DNA of 36,080 bases, from positions 1 to 36,080 of the forward strand of contig JARKQH010000224.1 in the NCBI GenBank assembly GCA_029974925.1, given 5' to 3'. This document shows, in pieces, positions 1 through 8,136 of this stretch. The position numbers and the translations under genes were made by a program. Each line of letters opens with the position of its first letter. Within the stretch, counting starts at the first letter, position 1. Under the pieces are notes generated by a model, which saw only the letters and a list, made by a program, of their open reading frames with translations, did no database searches and was not told where the DNA came from. Source of the DNA: Verrucomicrobiota bacterium. Lineage in GTDB: Bacteria; Verrucomicrobiota; Verrucomicrobiia; Limisphaerales; UBA8199.

Positions 1-55
1 CGCTCCCGGGCAAAGCTCTCAAAAACCCCGGAGAACCGGCAGTTTGCCGGCGTCC

Positions 56-937
56 TCAAACCTCGCAGAGTTTCATCATTTTTTCCAAGGTCGGGATGGC
101 GTCCTTGGTGGGAGTGTATTCGTGGGCGAGGTAGCCTTGGAAACCCAGGTCGGCAATGGCGGCGCAGATCGGGGGATAGTTGATCTCCTGGGTTTCGTCG
201 AACTCGTTGCGGCCGGGATTGCCCGCCGTGTGGAAATGGCCGATATAGGCTATGTTCTGGCGGATGGTTCGGATGAGGTCGCCCTCCATGATCTGCATGT
301 GGTAAATATCGTAGAGCAGCTTGACGCGGGGCGAGTTGACGCGTTTGCAGACCTCGACGCCCCAGGCGGTATGGTCGCACATGTAGCCGGGGTGATTGAC
401 CTTGCTGTTGAGCAGCTCGATGCAGAGGGTGACCTGGCGTTCCTCGGCCTCGGCTTTGATTTCGTTCAGGAACAGCACGGTGTTATCCATGCCCTCTTCG
501 TCCGTGAGCCCCTTGCGGTCGCCGGCCAGCACGATGACGTTCGGGGCGCCGGCCGCCGCCGCGGCGCGGATGGCCTCGCGCATCTTGGGCATGATTTCCC
601 CATGGTTCTTCCGGTCGTTGACGCCGGCTTTGATGCCGCTGCCGCCGGGGACCATGGTGGGGAGGAGGCCGTACTTCTTGAGGGTGGGAAACTGGTCGGG
701 TCCCACGAGGTCAAAACCATACGCCCCCAGACGGACTGCCTCGCGGCACATGCCGTCGAAATCCAGATTGGCGCCCTTGAACACCCCCCGGCACAGCGCC
801 TGTTTAAGCCGCCCCTTGCGGGCGGCGGCCTCGGCGGCCGGAACGGGGGCCCGGCCCACGACGGCCAAGCCGCCGATGGCCCCCAAGGCTCGGAGGAAGC
901 GACGGCGAGGAACAGCCAACGAAGCAAGTGTTTTCAT
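56..937 (-). CDS. Tat-exported sugar isomerase/epimerase-like TIM barrel (hydroxypyruvate isomerase-like)
   Basis: 293 residues. The N-terminus has a twin-arginine motif (RRRFL, residues 11-15), a hydrophobic stretch and a PVPAAEAAA cleavage region, so export by Tat is likely. The rest fits the xylose isomerase-like TIM-barrel family (AP endonuclease 2 / Hyi group). Probable metal ligands are E174 (CIELLN), D210 (LLYDIYH), H236 (GHFH) and E273 (AHEYTP), in the order seen in hydroxypyruvate isomerase. The activity is inferred to be isomerisation or epimerisation of a small sugar or sugar acid; the substrate cannot be read from the sequence. An exported location is unusual for Hyi itself but common for paralogues in Verrucomicrobia and Planctomycetes. 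The gene is divergent from the DUF1549 gene, with about 110 bases between them. Confidence 0.85.
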   Translation of the reverse strand: MKTLASLAVPRRRFLRALGAIGGLAVVGRAPVPAAEAAARKGRLKQALCRGVFKGANLDFDGMCREAVRLGAYGFDLVGPDQFPTLKKYGLLPTMVPGGSGIKAGVNDRKNHGEIMPKMREAIRAAAAAGAPNVIVLAGDRKGLTDEEGMDNTVLFLNEIKAEAEERQVTLCIELLNSKVNHPGYMCDHTAWGVEVCKRVNSPRVKLLYDIYHMQIMEGDLIRTIRQNIAYIGHFHTAGNPGRNEFDETQEINYPPICAAIADLGFQGYLAHEYTPTKDAIPTLEKMMKLCEV

Positions 938-1046
938 GGGCTCATGCTAAGAAAGCGCCGTGGCGGAGTTCAAGAACCGACCGCCGAAGACGGGAAGTGC
1001 TGCGTCCCCTGCAACCTTTTGAGGGGATGAAGCGTCTTAGGAGGCA

Positions 1047-2666
1047 ATGAACGGCCGTCTTGCAGCGTTACCCGCCGATGATGCCGCCCGGGGTGGGCGA
1101 ATCGCCTTGGCCGGCTTGGTGATGGCCTTGGGGGCATGCCTCGCCGTCGCCGCCCCGCCGGCGGGATTAAGTCCATTCGAGAGCCCCAATCCGCCAACGC
1201 CCCGGAACCGGATTGACGAGCTGGTGTTTCGGAAGCTGCAACAACTGGACATCGCCCCCGCCTATCCCTGCTCGGATGCGGCCTTTGTGCGGCGCGCCTA
1301 CCTGGACATTATTGGAACGCTCCCCACCGGGTTCGAGGCGCAGGATTTCATTCGCGACACCAAACCCAACAAACGGTCGGCGCTGTTGGACCGGTTGCTG
1401 GGACGGGAGGAGTTTGCGGATTACTGGGCCATGAAATGGAGCGACCTGCTTCGAGTCAAGGCCGAGTTCCCAATCAACTTGTGGCCCAACGCGGTCCAGT
1501 GCTACCACCGCTACCTTCGCACGGCGGTTAAGCAGAATCTGCCCTACGACCGGTTTGCGCGTGAACTGCTCACGTCCAGCGGCAGCAATTTTCGGGTCGG
1601 GCCGGTCAATTTTTATCGGGCGATGCAGAACAAGGATGCGCGGGGCATCGCCCAAGCCGTGGCGCTGACCTTCATGGGCGAGCGGGCGGAGAAATGGCCG
1701 GCGGAACGGTGGGAGGGGATGGCGGCCTTTTTCCAGCAAGTCGGTTACAAAAGCACCCTCGAATGGAAAGAAGAGATTGTCTTTTTTGATCCCGAGCTTT
1801 GGACCAACAACCCGACGCGAACGGCGGTGTTTCCGGACGGGAAGAAAGTGCAACTGGATCCGCAGCAGGACCCGCGCGAGGTTTTCGCCGACTGGCTCAT
1901 CACCCCGACCAACCGCTGGTTCACGCGCAATATCGCCAATCGGGTCTGGTCGTGGCTGCTGGGCCGGGGCATCATCCACGAACCGGACGACATTCGATCG
2001 GACAATCCACCGTCGAATCCCGAGCTGCTGGCTTACCTGGAACAGGAGCTGATCGGGGCGGGGTATGATCTGAAACACTTGTATCGCCTGATTCTGAATT
2101 CGCAGACCTACCAGTTGTCGTGCGTGCCCCGCAGTGAACAGGCGGCGGCGGAAGCGCAGTTTGCCTATTATCCCCTGCGCCGGATTGAAGCGGAAGTGTT
2201 GATTGACGCGCTGAACCAAATCACGGGCACCACGGAAAAATACTCCAGCCCCATTCCGGAACCCTTTACTTTCATTCCGGAGAATCAGCGCGCGATCGCC
2301 TTGGGCGATGGCAGTATCACCAGCACGTTCCTCGAGTTGTTTGGCCGTCCGGCGCGAGACACCGGTCTGGAGTCAGAGCGGAGCAGCCGGCCCAGCGCGG
2401 CCCAGCGGCTGCATCTGCTCAACTCGAGCCACATCCAGCGCAAAATCGAGCAGAGCCGGATGATCGAATACCAGACCCAGTCCAAGAAGACGCCTCGCGA
2501 GATGGCCACCGGGATCTACCTTGGGATTCTGTCGCGGTTCCCCACCGAGGCGGAACTGCAGAAATTGGACGATTATGTCCAGAAGACAAAGGTTGGCAAT
2601 CGCGAGGCGGCGATTGACCTGGCGTGGGCGTTGATCAACAGCGCGGAGTTTCTCTACCGCCATTGA
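1047..2666 (+). CDS. DUF1549/DUF1553 domain protein lacking a c-type heme motif
   Basis: 539 residues. DUF1549 is recognised from about residue 55 (RIDELVFRKL, then RRAYLDIIGTLPT, LLDRLLGREEFADYWAMKW). DUF1553 occupies the C-terminal half (DWLITPTNRWFTRNIANRVW, GRGIIHEPDD, RLHLLNSSHIQ, ending SAEFLYRH). The N-terminus is hydrophobic; an LGAC stretch ending at C31 could be a lipobox, or cleavage may follow AVAA. An AGGAGG lies just before the ATG, at the short spacing of two bases. Unlike most family members I know, it has no planctomycete-type cytochrome domain. The internal segment that usually carries CxxCH reads GERAEKWPAERWEGMAAFF, so heme binding is unlikely. It is first of a triad with the DUF1501 and PPC genes. 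Function is unknown. Confidence 0.87.
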   Translation: MNGRLAALPADDAARGGRIALAGLVMALGACLAVAAPPAGLSPFESPNPPTPRNRIDELVFRKLQQLDIAPAYPCSDAAFVRRAYLDIIGTLPTGFEAQDFIRDTKPNKRSALLDRLLGREEFADYWAMKWSDLLRVKAEFPINLWPNAVQCYHRYLRTAVKQNLPYDRFARELLTSSGSNFRVGPVNFYRAMQNKDARGIAQAVALTFMGERAEKWPAERWEGMAAFFQQVGYKSTLEWKEEIVFFDPELWTNNPTRTAVFPDGKKVQLDPQQDPREVFADWLITPTNRWFTRNIANRVWSWLLGRGIIHEPDDIRSDNPPSNPELLAYLEQELIGAGYDLKHLYRLILNSQTYQLSCVPRSEQAAAEAQFAYYPLRRIEAEVLIDALNQITGTTEKYSSPIPEPFTFIPENQRAIALGDGSITSTFLELFGRPARDTGLESERSSRPSAAQRLHLLNSSHIQRKIEQSRMIEYQTQSKKTPREMATGIYLGILSRFPTEAELQKLDDYVQKTKVGNREAAIDLAWALINSAEFLYRH

Positions 2667-2852
2667 CCAAACGAGCGTGTAACGTGGCCCCCGGATCGGG
2701 CGTCCAATGATTAACAGACCGACAATGTTCGTTCCGAGGTTTCGGCAGGCCGGACAGGTTGCGGCTTGGGTACCGGTTTGCCAGGCGCCGGTGAACTGGC
2801 CAGATTGTTGAGGTCGGCACTGCTGTAAGGCTGCAAGTTTTTGAATTGGAAT

Positions 2853-4232
2853 ATGATGAGCACATCCGATTCTCCGAGCCTGTTCCACTCCTCCGCGTCA
2901 TCCGGCGGTTCCGGCTTGATGTCGCGGCGTGAGGCGCTGCGCCGGGGGCTGGCCGGGACGGCTGGTTTGTTGCTGGCGGGCGGTCTGCCGGTGAGCGTCT
3001 TGGGCGCCGCCACGGCTCCAAAGGCCAAAGCCAAGTCTGTGATTCAAATCTGGATGTGGGGCGGACCGGCCCATCTGGATACGTTTGACCCCAAACCCGA
3101 GGCTGGCTCCGACTACTGTGGCCCCTTGGACAAGCCGATTGCCACCAACGTCTCCGGAATTCGCATTGGTGAACTGTTGCCGCTGCTGGCCAAACAGGCG
3201 GACAAGTATTCGATCATCCGGAGCATGACGCATGGGGTTAATGCGCACGAGACGGCGTCCTATATGGTCCAGACAGGGCATCCGTCCGGTGGCGGCTTGG
3301 TTTACCCGACGGTGGGAGCGGTGGTTTCGCTGTTCCGGGGCTACGATGCCGGCTACCGCGGCCTCATTCCGCCTTACGTGGTGCTCACCGAGCTTCAGGG
3401 GCGCTTTTCGGAGGCGGGCTTCCTGGGGTCGCGCTGCAAACCCTTTGCCACGGGCGGCGACCCGGCCGCTGCCCGATTTGTCGTCGAGGGAGTGGTGGCG
3501 CAGGGCATTTCGGACGAGCGCCAGAAGAGCCGTCGCGAACTCCTTTACAACCTGAACACGCTCAACCATGCGATGAAGGGGGACCCCCGCCTTGCCGCGC
3601 TGGCCCAATGCGAGAAGGAAGCTTACGATTTAATCCTGGGGGATGCGGGCAAGGTCTTCGATTTGTCCCAGGAGAAGGATGACCTGCGCGAGAAGTACGG
3701 GCGAAACACTTTTGGGCAGTCCTGCCTGCTGGCGCGGCGGCTGGTGGAGCGGGGGGTGCCTTATGTGACCATTAACTACAAGGGCTGGGATACCCACAAG
3801 CAGCATTTCCAAATCATGCGGCGCAAGCTGCCCGAGCTGGACAAGGGCATGGGGACGCTGCTCGAAGACCTGGCCCAGCGGGGTCTGCTGGAATCCACCA
3901 TCGTCTGGTGGGGAGGGGAATTCGGCCGCACGCCGAGAATTCTGTGGGAGGCCCCCTGGAATGGGGGACGCAACCATTACGGCAAGTGCTTTTGCTCGGT
4001 CGTGGCCGGGGGTGGTTTCAAAGGCGGCCAGGTGGTCGGCGAGTCCGATGCCCGTGGCGAGGAAGTCAAAACCCGACCGGTGCATCCGGCGGACCTTATT
4101 TGCAGCCTCTTCGCTCTGATGGGGATTGAAGCCACCGCCAAACTTCCTCACCCCCAGGGTCTTTCAGTAGCCGCATTCCCTCCGGCGCCGAAAGATGCGC
4201 CGAGCGGGGGGATGCTCAAGGAAATCATGTGA
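2853..4232 (+). CDS. DUF1501 family protein with Tat signal
   Basis: 459 residues from the ATG at 2853; an in-frame TTG at 2841 and a second ATG at 2856 are alternatives, and the ribosome site is weak. A Tat motif (SRREALRRGL) is followed by a hydrophobic stretch ending near SVLGAATA. The body is DUF1501, a sulfatase/alkaline-phosphatase-like fold: IQIWMWGGPAHLDTFDPKP, RSMTHGVNAHETASYMVQTG, NYKGWDTHKQHF, WWGGEFGRTPRI and GGRNHYGKCF are the recognisable blocks, with many His and Asp residues that could bind metal. The reaction is not established for the family. It lies 186 bases after the DUF1549 gene and overlaps the GTG of the PPC gene, which supports coupled expression. Confidence 0.87.
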   Translation: MMSTSDSPSLFHSSASSGGSGLMSRREALRRGLAGTAGLLLAGGLPVSVLGAATAPKAKAKSVIQIWMWGGPAHLDTFDPKPEAGSDYCGPLDKPIATNVSGIRIGELLPLLAKQADKYSIIRSMTHGVNAHETASYMVQTGHPSGGGLVYPTVGAVVSLFRGYDAGYRGLIPPYVVLTELQGRFSEAGFLGSRCKPFATGGDPAAARFVVEGVVAQGISDERQKSRRELLYNLNTLNHAMKGDPRLAALAQCEKEAYDLILGDAGKVFDLSQEKDDLREKYGRNTFGQSCLLARRLVERGVPYVTINYKGWDTHKQHFQIMRRKLPELDKGMGTLLEDLAQRGLLESTIVWWGGEFGRTPRILWEAPWNGGRNHYGKCFCSVVAGGGFKGGQVVGESDARGEEVKTRPVHPADLICSLFALMGIEATAKLPHPQGLSVAAFPPAPKDAPSGGMLKEIM

Positions 4233-6625
4233 CAGCGGCTGACGGTGGCAAGGTCATGAATGCTCGAGTGTCAGATTCTTCGTCCGTTTTGTGTTCGTGG
4301 TTCGGGAGCCGCAAGATGGCGCCCACAGCCGGCCTTTTCCTCAGTCTGGCCCTGTTGGGAATGGCAGCGAACGTCGCTGTGGGACAAAACACGCCCCGAG
4401 TCGGCTATGTCTATCCCGCCGGGGGGTGCCGGGGCACTTCGTTCACAGTGACGGTCGGGGGCCAGTATTTGGCGGCGGCAAACCACGCCCTGATTTCGGG
4501 CGATGATGTCCAATTGGAAGTGGTGGACCATACCCGGCCCCTGACGCAAAAGGAGTTCAATGATCTGCGCGAAAAATTCCGGGAGTTGCAGCAACGGAAG
4601 GCCAGTTCGATGCGAAGCCGGCTGCGGTCCTTCGCCCGGCCGCGGCCTGCCGGCGGCACCAACACGGTTTGGACGGCCGCCGACGAGAAACTGCTGAATG
4701 AAATTCGGTACAAGCTGGTTGAGTTGGCTCCCAACCGGCAGGCGAACCCCGCCATCGCCGAAAAGGTCACACTCCGGATTAAAATCGCCGACTCCGCCCA
4801 ACCGGGAGAACGGGAGCTGCGTCTGGCGGGGCCGACGGGTCTTTCCAATCCGCTCAAGTTTCAAGTTGGGGAATTGACCGAGTTCACCGAACCCGCCCGC
4901 CGCGTCATGCCCGAGAATTTGCCCGCGCAATTTCGCAAGGCAGCCGGAGCGACCGCGGCGCAGCCCAAGCCTGACATGAATGTCTCGCTGCCAGTGGTGG
5001 TCAACGGCCAGATTCTGCCGGGAGAGGTGGATCGTTACCGCTTCCATGCGCGCCAAGGGACGAAGCTGGTGGTTGCCGCCAGCGCGCGGAGTCTGATTCC
5101 CTATCTGGCCGATGCGGTGCCGGGTTGGTTCCAAGCCACCCTGGCCCTTTACGACGCCAAAGGCAACGAACTGGCCTATGATGATGACTTCCGATTCAAC
5201 CCCGACCCGGTGCTTTATTACGAAATTCCCCGCGACGGGGATTACGTGGTTGAAATCAAGGATTCCATCTACCGCGGGCGCGAGGATTTTGTTTACCGGC
5301 TTTCCCTGGGCGAACAGCCCTTCCTCACCGGGATTTATCCGCTGGGCGGACGCGTGGGAACGAAGACCCGGGTCCAACTGCAGGGATGGAACCTGCCGGA
5401 AACCGAACTGACGCTGGACCCGAAGCAAACCGGGCTGCTGCCCGTGTCGGTGGGCGAGGGCAGCCGCCGGTCGAACTTGCTGCTGTTTGCCGTGGACGAT
5501 TTGCCGGAGTTGCTCGAGCAAGAGCCCAACAACGCGGTCAACGGCGCCCAGGAAGTGGGCGTGCCCGTCATCATCAATGGCCGCATCAACCCGGCGGGAG
5601 ACCTGGATGTGTTCAGCTTCAAAGGCCGGGCGGGCGACTCCATTGTGGTCGCAGTCAGCGCCCGGGTGCTCAATTCGCCGCTGGATTCCGTCGTGAGGTT
5701 GGCCGATGCGGCGGGGCGCGTGGTGGCCATCAACGATGATTGCGAAGACAAAGGGGCGGGGTTGACCACCCATCATGCGGATTCCCGTCTGCAGGTGGTT
5801 CTGCCGGCGGATGGCACCTATTTTGTGCACCTAGCCGACGCCCAGCGCCAAGGGGGGGCCGACTACGCCTACCGTTTGCGCATCAGCGCGCCGCAACCGG
5901 ATTTTGAATTGCGTGTGGTTCCCTCAAGCCTGAGTGCCCGCGGCGGGGCCTCCATGCCAGTGACGGTTTACGCCTTGCGCAAGGAAGGATTCACCAATGA
6001 CATCTTCCTCCGGCTACAGGACGCCCCGCGAGGGTTCGCCCTTGCTGGCTCGTGCCTTCCAGCCGGGCAGGAGAAGGTCCAGGTCACTCTCAGTGTGCCG
6101 CCCCGGCCGACGGACGAACCGGTCAGCATAAAACTGGAGGGGACCGCGCGCGCAGGCGGCCGCGAAATCGTCCGGCCCGCCGTGCCCGCCGAAGACATGA
6201 TGCAGGCCTTTTTCTACCGGCATCTGGTTCCTTCGCAGGAGTTGTTGGTGACGGTCTCCGGGCGCTGGATGAACCGGGGCGGGGCGCGGATAGTTGGGGG
6301 GACACCGATTCGCATTCCTGCCGGGGGCACGGCGCATGTTCAGGTTAACGGCGTCAACGCCGGAATGGGCGCCGTGCGCCTGCAACTCGAACTCAACGAT
6401 CCGCCGGAGGGACTGGCGATTGAAAAAGTCTCCCCCTCGAGCGACGGCGCGGACATTGTGTTGTCCGCGGATGCAGCGAAGCTCAAACCCGGTTTGCGCG
6501 GCAACCTGGTATTCAACGCCTATGCGAGCCGGGCTGGCGACGCCCGAAAAGGAAAACAAAACAACTCACGCCGCGCCCTGCTCGGCGCACTGCCCGCCGT
6601 CCCATTCGAAATCGTGGGGAAATGA
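4229..6625 (+). CDS. Secreted PPC-domain protein (partner of DUF1549/DUF1501)
   Basis: 798 residues from a GTG that overlaps the upstream stop (GTGA) and has AAGGAA at 4218-4223 with five-base spacing; ATGs at 4256 and 4316 are alternatives. The signal peptide is the hydrophobic stretch ending MAANVAVGQ. An N-terminal IPT/TIG-like segment (VYPAGGCRGTSFTVTVGGQ) is followed by a charged helical insertion near residues 105-130. There are two pre-peptidase C-terminal-like beta domains, about 250-360 (GEVDRYRFHARQGTKL, DGDYVVEIKD) and 428-560 (EQEPNN, DLDVFSFKGRAGDSI, DGTYFVHLAD). No protease catalytic domain is visible. The probable role is extracellular or periplasmic binding in concert with the two upstream genes; this is inference from recurring synteny. 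Confidence 0.82.
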   Translation: MTAADGGKVMNARVSDSSSVLCSWFGSRKMAPTAGLFLSLALLGMAANVAVGQNTPRVGYVYPAGGCRGTSFTVTVGGQYLAAANHALISGDDVQLEVVDHTRPLTQKEFNDLREKFRELQQRKASSMRSRLRSFARPRPAGGTNTVWTAADEKLLNEIRYKLVELAPNRQANPAIAEKVTLRIKIADSAQPGERELRLAGPTGLSNPLKFQVGELTEFTEPARRVMPENLPAQFRKAAGATAAQPKPDMNVSLPVVVNGQILPGEVDRYRFHARQGTKLVVAASARSLIPYLADAVPGWFQATLALYDAKGNELAYDDDFRFNPDPVLYYEIPRDGDYVVEIKDSIYRGREDFVYRLSLGEQPFLTGIYPLGGRVGTKTRVQLQGWNLPETELTLDPKQTGLLPVSVGEGSRRSNLLLFAVDDLPELLEQEPNNAVNGAQEVGVPVIINGRINPAGDLDVFSFKGRAGDSIVVAVSARVLNSPLDSVVRLADAAGRVVAINDDCEDKGAGLTTHHADSRLQVVLPADGTYFVHLADAQRQGGADYAYRLRISAPQPDFELRVVPSSLSARGGASMPVTVYALRKEGFTNDIFLRLQDAPRGFALAGSCLPAGQEKVQVTLSVPPRPTDEPVSIKLEGTARAGGREIVRPAVPAEDMMQAFFYRHLVPSQELLVTVSGRWMNRGGARIVGGTPIRIPAGGTAHVQVNGVNAGMGAVRLQLELNDPPEGLAIEKVSPSSDGADIVLSADAAKLKPGLRGNLVFNAYASRAGDARKGKQNNSRRALLGALPAVPFEIVGK

Positions 6626-6832
6626 AGGGTCAAATCCCGGGTCGCGGCCTTTTCTGTCGGCATCTTGCCGGGAGATGGCGGTTGACCGGAACCGCCCGGA
6701 AGCCTAGGGTCTGAGTGGTGCCAGGCAACATTGAACCATTTCAGCAGCCGGTGCGGAAGGCCGTAGGCCGGCCTCCAACAGCCCGCCAACGGCTGGCGTG
6801 TGTCGAGGACCTCTCTGCTTTTGTCAAAAAGT

Positions 6833-7330
6833 ATGCCCCCGGAGCCCTCAAACGAGTCGAGCGAGAATATTTCCCGGTTCGAAAAGCTGTTGGTCGCCCT
6901 CGCCCGCGCCACGATTGACTACGCGGTGGTGGGGGGCGTGGCCGTCATCCTGAACGGTTACCCGCGGGTCACGGTGGATGTTGACATTTTGGTTGGGGAT
7001 TCAGCAGACAACTTGCGCAAGTTGTTGGATTGCCTTTCGGGGTGGGGTGAAGGCTGGGCCCGTGAGCTGCGTGTGGAGGATTTCGCTCCGGCAGAAGGGT
7101 CAATTCGAGTCATGGAGGACTTCGACCTGGATATCTTTACGCGGATGGGCGGCAAATCACTCGATGACTTTCGAGCCCGACTGCGCCACCTGAACGCCGG
7201 CGACGTCCGAATCCCGTATCTCTCCGCGCCCGATCTGATTCTGCTGAAGGAGCGTTCGTGGCGGGAGAAGGATCAAATGGATGTGGCGGCGTTGCGCGCC
7301 ATTTTAGCGGAGGGTGGAGGAAAGGACTGA
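6833..7330 (+). CDS. Orphan nucleotidyltransferase-fold protein (AbiEii/MNT/DUF6036-like)
   Basis: 165 residues from ATG 6833; an upstream in-frame GTG at 6800 would add 11 residues. The fold is suggested by VVGGVAVILNGYPR (GG at 34-35), then TVDVDILV (D49, D51) and EDFDLDIF (D98, D100), the spacing of a minimal nucleotidyltransferase with a third acidic residue. The C-terminus (APDLILLKERSWREKDQMDVAAL) matches the tail of AbiEii/DUF6036-type proteins. These enzymes transfer nucleotides to proteins or RNA and are often the toxin half of toxin-antitoxin pairs. No HEPN, AbiEi or other partner gene is adjacent: upstream is the PPC gene and downstream a convergent glycosyltransferase. It may be a solitary enzyme or a remnant. 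Confidence 0.75.
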   Translation: MPPEPSNESSENISRFEKLLVALARATIDYAVVGGVAVILNGYPRVTVDVDILVGDSADNLRKLLDCLSGWGEGWARELRVEDFAPAEGSIRVMEDFDLDIFTRMGGKSLDDFRARLRHLNAGDVRIPYLSAPDLILLKERSWREKDQMDVAALRAILAEGGGKD

Positions 7331-7369
7331 CGGCAATGACCGGGGAGGGGTTTGGACGGCAGGTGGCGG

Positions 7370-8116
7370 CTATTGGGTCGCTTCAGGGCCCTCCCGGCGC
7401 AACTCGCTGCACGAGTAGCGCAGGTAGCGTTTCTTCATCCAGCGGACCCCGATCAAGTCGAAAATGCCCACAAAGGCGCGGTTTCGGAATCCGTACTTGG
7501 CGGTGCCCGCGAATCGCGGCGAGTGTTTGACCGGTTCCTCGCGCACGGTGTAGCCCCGCATCTTGGCCAGCGTTGGGAAGTAGCGGTGCGCGCCGCGAAA
7601 GAGCTTCAAGCCTTTCACCACCTCCGCCCGGTACAATTTGAGGCTGCTGGCGGAGTCATTCACGGTCTCCTCGGTGATCCAGTTGCGGATGCGGTTGGCC
7701 ATCCGGCTTTGCCATCGCCGGAACGCCGTGTCCTGGCGGTCCCGCCGCCAACCGGTAACCATGTCCACCTCCTGAAGCAAGGGGAGCAAACGGGGGATTT
7801 CCTCCGGGTCGTTCTGCAAATCGGCGTCGAGGGTGGCAATCACCTGGCCCCGGGCGGCGGCGAAGCCTGCCTCGAAAGCCGCGCTTTGGCCGGAATTGCG
7901 CGCCATGCGCAGCACGCGCAGCCACGGGAATCGGCGCATCCCTTCAGCCAGGAGCCGCGGGGTGTTGTCGGTGCTGCCATCGTCAACAATGAGCACTTCA
8001 AACGGTTTGCCGATCCGGCCCAAGGCCGCCTCGACCCGGCGCAGCAGCTCCGGCACGTTGTCCTGCTCGTTATAGCAGGGAATCACCAGGGAAAGATAAG
8101 GCACCGGTTCGGCCAT
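7370..8116 (-). CDS. Family 2 glycosyltransferase (DPM1/ArnC-like, without membrane helices)
   Basis: 248 residues from ATG 8116 (a GTG at 8128 is possible). GT-A fold motifs: LSLVIPCYNEQDNVPELL at the N-terminus, IVDDGSTDNT for the nucleotide, and DADLQNDPEEIPRL as the DXD-type metal site. The NSGQSAAFEAGFAAARG block between them is typical of polyprenyl-phosphate sugar transferases and related GT2 enzymes. The C-terminus stops at a basic WMKKRYLRYSC segment, without the two transmembrane helices present in GtrB or ArnC. The likely role is sugar transfer from a nucleotide sugar to a lipid carrier at the inner membrane surface; donor and acceptor are unknown. It follows fhs by about 20 bases, so the two may be cotranscribed although functionally unrelated. 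Confidence 0.85.
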   Translation of the reverse strand: MAEPVPYLSLVIPCYNEQDNVPELLRRVEAALGRIGKPFEVLIVDDGSTDNTPRLLAEGMRRFPWLRVLRMARNSGQSAAFEAGFAAARGQVIATLDADLQNDPEEIPRLLPLLQEVDMVTGWRRDRQDTAFRRWQSRMANRIRNWITEETVNDSASSLKLYRAEVVKGLKLFRGAHRYFPTLAKMRGYTVREEPVKHSPRFAGTAKYGFRNRAFVGIFDLIGVRWMKKRYLRYSCSELRREGPEATQ

Positions 8117-8136
8117 CGGCTCACCCACCCCCCTTG

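Noticed and set aside
36-50. Small hairpin (CCGGCA-GTT-TGCCGG) after the first gene as a terminator
   Set aside because: On the minus strand it is not followed directly by a T run; only a later T5 exists, so evidence is weak.
44-1030. Plus-strand open frame antisense to the isomerase-like gene
   Set aside because: The opposite strand encodes a Tat signal and metal-site motifs; this frame has none.
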